Assembly: GCF_021134715.1 (NCBI RefSeq)
Contig: NC_060028.1
Span: 9,399,482-9,463,481 of the forward strand
DNA length: 64,000 nucleotides
Direction of reading: 5' to 3'
Source: Daphnia pulex
Taxonomy: Eukaryota > Arthropoda > Branchiopoda > Diplostraca > Daphniidae
A program made the position numbers and the translations under genes. Below, one piece after another: positions 60,901 to 64,000 of this stretch; positions within the stretch are counted from its first letter, which is position 1, and each line of letters begins with the position of its first letter. A model generated the notes under the pieces. The model did no database searches. It was not told the DNA's origin and worked only from the letters and a program-made list of their open reading frames with translations.

Positions 60901-62394
60901 GTTGCGTTTGGCATTCGAGAGTTGCCATTGAACGCGTTGTTGAACAACAACAACAGCAGCAACAACAAAGAAGCGAAAAGTAGAGAATAGGACCCCACCG
61001 AGAAAAAAAGAAGAAAGAAAAAACTTTGCTGGCCCTTTTTTCGTTTCTTATAATAAAAGAAAAAAGATACTTGAGTGGAATTTTTCAAGACAAGATCGAA
61101 CAGACGACAAAACCCCCAAACGACGACAGCCTGGGAACCTCCTTAACCAAAAAACATGTAACAACAACGAGAGAAATAATCATCAAGAAAAGAAAAAAAG
61201 AAAAAATATGAAACAAGTTCTTCAACATTGAAAATCCGGATCACAATGCGAATGGTGCGTGAGTCCGGAACAATGTTTTTTTTTTTTTTTTTTTTTATTC
61301 CGGCTGAGTGACTATACCGTGTGCAAAGAGGGGGTGGGGTGTCTTTCATATTTTTTCTTCTTTTTTCATAACAATAAAAAAAAAACGATTTTCTTCTTTT
61401 TTCGTTTATTATTGATTCGCTAGTGAAAGAGAGAGAGAGAGTCTGGGGGTGGGGTGGGGGGTTGCCTCTCCAGCACGCGCACGCCCGCCCTTCTTCCACT
61501 TTGAAAGCACGGTCCTCTTATACAACCATCTCAACTCATCCAGGGCCGCTGCCCGGAAAGGCAGCCCTGGCATCCCTAGACTGTGTGTGGATGGTTGGAG
61601 TGTACACCAGTACACAGTAAACTCCCCCCCCCCTCCTTCTTCCCCTTCCATCCAGCAGTAACCGTCGAGGTTATAATATGTGTGTGTGTGTGCATATTGC
61701 TCGACAAACACATCTGTGTATATACTACCTTTGCTTCACCTCCTCCACAACAACAACTAAAAACCCCGCATACACACACACACATACACAAAAGAACCTT
61801 TACAGCCCCGGACTCGTGTGAGCACGACAAGGAACCCCCAACCTCGAAATTATAATTAGAGACACACAAAACTCGGCTCAGAAAATATAACTAGAAATTA
61901 GTTTCTACCATCGGTGAGTGGGTGTAAAAATCGAATAAGGTCGTCAAGAGTCTCGAGCTACTATTTTGGATTGAATCAAAAAGATTTGGAAGGGAAGAAA
62001 CTTCTTTGGCACGACGGAGCCAAAAGAAAGTTCACATCTCGAAATCCCCAAAAGTTTCACAACTTGGACTTGCGTCGCTCGTTTCCTCGGTGATTTGGCG
62101 GAGGAGGAGTGATGCGAGGAGGGGATCGGTGAGTCGGTTAACAACAACAACAACACCCCTGGCAGCAGCAGCAGCAGCAGTCTCAGCGCCTACACGGGGA
62201 GCGCCGAAGAAATTGCGAGGCGGAAGACCTTGCCATCCAACGGTGTTGCTGTCAAAGACTCTGTGTGACGACGGAGCAACCAACAACAACTTACATCGCG
62301 ATTTGTTGTTGTGATTCTGGACAGTGGCGGCGGCGGCGGCCGGTGATTTGTTGACAGCCGAACGCGGCAACGGGTTGAAGTTTGACAACTTCAT
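42055..62394 (-). CDS. CAMTA: Calmodulin-binding transcription activator
   Basis: Twenty-three coding exons: 62295-62394, 60580-60689, 59730-59797, 59508-59643, 53071-53142, 52808-52949, 52635-52681, 51410-51799, 50766-51304, 50198-50681, 49982-50114, 49667-49899, 48843-49576, 48637-48776, 47670-47852, 46779-46948, 46522-46697, 46321-46453, 45726-45920, 44720-44985, 43057-43131, 42445-42469 and 42055-42225. All junctions keep phase, giving 4722 nt and 1573 aa. It is a nuclear factor that binds DNA and responds to Ca/calmodulin. Domains in order are CG-1, Q/S-rich region, TIG, ankyrin repeats, a conserved TLAEQII segment and four IQ motifs. The start at 62394 (MKLSNFN) was chosen because the first donor (CGAT|GTAAGT) supplies the phase needed by exon 2; the frame is open further upstream. 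Q tracts vary. The single copy fits invertebrates. Confidence 0.93.
48843..50114 (-). other. CAMTA: CAMTA TIG and ankyrin-repeat exons
   Basis: The sequence [18 protein letters not shown] starts the IPT/TIG fold (exons 49982-50114 and 49667-49899, to [11 protein letters not shown]). The ankyrin region lies in 48843-49576, with [23 protein letters not shown] and [20 protein letters not shown] (CTG)n tract at 49403-49426 encodes a Q-run just before the first ankyrin repeat. Confidence 0.9.
49403..49426. repeat. (CTG)n trinucleotide repeat coding poly-Q on minus strand
   Basis: Eight CTG units; on the coding strand CAG codons in the CAMTA ankyrin exon. Confidence 0.9.
50198..51799 (-). other. 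CAMTA: CAMTA low-complexity activation region with poly-Q
   Basis: Exons 51410-51799, 50766-51304 and 50198-50681. Q-runs are encoded by CAG/CAA at about 51056-51120 and 50948-50983, with Ser-, Gly- and Pro-rich stretches. Acidic, hydrophobic patches such as [11 protein letters not shown] (third exon) look like activation motifs. The antisense strand of the CAG runs reads as poly-Leu, which produces a spurious long frame at 50582-51439. Confidence 0.8.
52808..60689 (-). other. CAMTA: CAMTA CG-1 DNA-binding domain exons
   Basis: Five exons encode the domain. 60580-60689 ends in QRHRWNTNE and joins 59730-59797, [16 protein letters not shown]; this acceptor lacks a pyrimidine tract. 59508-59643 has [18 protein letters not shown] then [15 protein letters not shown]. 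53071-53142 has [21 protein letters not shown] in part, and 52808-52949 has [13 protein letters not shown]. The basic stretch doubles as a nuclear localisation signal. A 6.4 kb intron (53143-59507) interrupts the domain. Confidence 0.93.
53143..59507. other. 6.4 kb CAMTA intron
   Basis: No nested gene supported on either strand. It contains many CT, GT, GA and poly-A/T tracts, and repeated TAGTAGTAG patches near 54380 and 58465-58620. Candidate frames are short and compositionally simple. Confidence 0.6.
60690..62294. other. First CAMTA intron
   Basis: 1.6 kb between the start exon and the first CG-1 exon. It holds a 21-T run (61276-61296), (GT)n near 61678-61692 and CA tracts. No exon recognised. 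Confidence 0.6.
61276..61296. repeat. T homopolymer (21)
   Basis: On the minus (CAMTA) strand this is a poly-A tract inside an intron. Confidence 0.9.
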
Positions 62395-64000
62395 CCGGCT
62401 GTCTTGTCTCTGCCTACGCTGCGTAGTGCGCGGAATTGTGGGAAATTTTGGTCGGCCTGGCCCCACGGATATACAACAACAAGACACACAAACCCGGCGC
62501 AGACAACAACAACAACCGGAATACACGGGCGCTGGCCAATTGGCGAATTTCAATCGAAATGAAAGCGAGCGGCCATGTGCGGCAGACGCATTGTTGTGTA
62601 ATATCTAATTTTGCTGTTGTGTAATAATAACCGCACACACACACACACAGACACACACAACACCGACACACACAGCTGCTGGCTCCTATCTCTCTCTTAT
62701 TAGGAGCCGCCCCGGAAGGGTAAAATAAAACAATTCACAAGGCGGAAAAGCAAAAGCCGCGTACCGTACCGGTCGGCGGTACCCGATCCAGTGCCCAGTT
62801 CCTTCCTAACTTGTTCTCCCCCTCACTCTCTGGTTCCTTCACGTTTACACACATGCACACGCCCCGGGAGCGCCCGAGCAATAGAAAAAGGGGCCCATGC
62901 GCGGATCGACGGTTGGGAGTCTCTCCTAGCTCCCAAATGTATACACGTCTACACTAGACATGGAGGACTATCATAGAGAGATCCTTGAAGGAAGAGATGG
63001 ATGGCAGGGAATCAAATGGAAGAAGAAAAAAGAAGAAATCCTAAAATGAGACTAAGGAGCCTGAAGCCATTGACTCTCTTATGTCGACTAGCAGAAAAAA
63101 GAAAAAGTGATCCGATTGCGTTTGTTTTGTAAGTTTGGCCTCCACCAAAAACCGCCACGCTGGTTAGTTAGTTTGTTAGTTAGTTACTCTTCTTTTGTTC
63201 TTTTGGCCTTCTGGCTCCTGAAATCCTCTTTGCTTCTCCTTTCACAGCCTCCAAGGAGCCAAACAGTCGAGAAATCCGTTACTACACAAGTCGAACGGGC
63301 GACTCATTGCCGTTGACGATGCGAAAATCCCATCAGTCAAATTTTCTTTTTGGTGTTTGTCTTTCATTCAACCTGCCACTCTCTCTCTCGTCTTACCATT
63401 TGCAAAATTTACAGCGAATATACATAAGTCTCTCAGTGGCAGAGTTTTTCCTTCTTTTTTCTTCTTCTTCTTCTTATACCCGGGCACCCCACCATCGCTG
63501 GGTGATGATGAAGAGCCTTACGTACGGATGACTTGATTTTCCTATCCTATCTCATCCGCCTCGACTGTGGGAGAGAGAGAAGAGAGCTGAAAGGCCGACG
63601 AGGAAGAGCTAGGAAAAAATGGGAGACGGGCCTGAATAACGGACTAGACGTCACAAGTCAAAACTTGAAAGGGTTTCCAGCTTAATGGAGCAAAAGTAAA
63701 CTGGGAACCAAAAGAAAGAGGCCCCCCCCCCTCACCACCATACACAAGCAGCAACATACCACGTCCATGTGTACTGCTACAGCACACAAGACTACAACAT
63801 TGTTGAAAATTGCACGCATGGAAATTTTGCCCCTCAATCCTACCCGGCCGCCGCCCGCCCGTTCCACCATTTCCACCTAATCCCGAAAAGGCTCTCTCCT
63901 GCCTTTCCTTGATGTGTGAGTGAAACTTTTTTTCATTTTTACCAACGGGGAAGGGAAAAAGAAGAGAAACGCAAATCCACTTTTTAGTAGAGCATATATA
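62395..64000. promoter_or_regulatory. Upstream region of CAMTA
   Basis: Should include the 5' UTR and promoter. The frame of the start exon stays open upstream to a possible ATG at 62553, but the composition there is simple and not family-like. A (CA)n-rich stretch occurs at 62634-62675 and TC-rich patches near 63380 and 63460. No other gene seen. Confidence 0.4.

Noticed and set aside
62395-62553. Upstream ATG extending CAMTA by 53 codons
   Set aside because: Frame is open, but the residues are Cys/Gln/Arg-rich simple sequence unlike CAMTA N-termini; the ATG at 62394 is preferred, though not proven.
1-64000. tRNA and rRNA genes
   Set aside because: No convincing cloverleaf or rRNA core sequence noticed by eye; a covariance-model scan would be needed to be sure.

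Overview
This is eukaryotic DNA, most likely from a small crustacean of the Daphnia type. Evidence for this is the split genes with mostly 60-200 bp GT-AG introns, animal-specific families (CAMTA, NECAP, RACGAP1, a Ly6 protein) and a Tyr-rich YYTTxAPxYY repeat family that I associate with cladocerans. The species call is inference from style and family content; no search was run.

Region 1 (1 to about 10.2 kb) is a large imperfect palindrome. The left arm (1 to about 4.89 kb) and right arm (about 6.02 to 10.2 kb) are reverse complements around a spacer of about 1.1 kb. Each arm carries two tandem units of a secreted Tyr-rich repeat gene, pointing toward the centre. The promoters (TATA plus initiator) and the tiny first exon (ATG plus one G) are still visible. 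All four reading frames carry stops or frameshifts, and several lesions are shared by both arms.

Region 2 (10.2 to 13.1 kb) has no gene I can defend. It holds scattered repeat fragments, including a relative of the palindrome spacer and a diverged inverted pair.

Region 3 (13.1 to 23.8 kb) is a compact housekeeping block of five genes in alternating orientation: TMEM19-like (-), ACMSD (+), GTPBP10 (-), NECAP (+) and RACGAP1 (-). I resolved all of their coding exons by splice phase. Products are 339, 339, 391, 244 and 608 aa, each close to the usual family length. TMEM19/ACMSD and GTPBP10/NECAP are head to head; ACMSD/GTPBP10 and NECAP/RACGAP1 are tail to tail.

Region 4 (23.8 to 64 kb) is gene-poor and rich in microsatellites. 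A four-exon GPI-anchored Ly6/three-finger gene lies on the + strand (30.1 to 36.9 kb, 5.2 kb first intron). The single CAMTA transcription-factor gene lies on the - strand (62.4 to 42.1 kb, 23 coding exons, 1573 aa in the long form). Its domains in order are CG-1, Q-rich, TIG, ankyrin and IQ. A 25-nt microexon before its last exon would switch the C-terminus between two open frames.

The genes do not form a single pathway: they cover membrane/lipid metabolism, tryptophan catabolism, mitoribosome assembly, endocytosis, cytokinesis, cell-surface signalling and calcium-linked transcription. The most unusual object is the palindrome, which could in principle make hairpin or convergent double-stranded RNA. 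The CAMTA dual-frame end is the most testable gene-level novelty.
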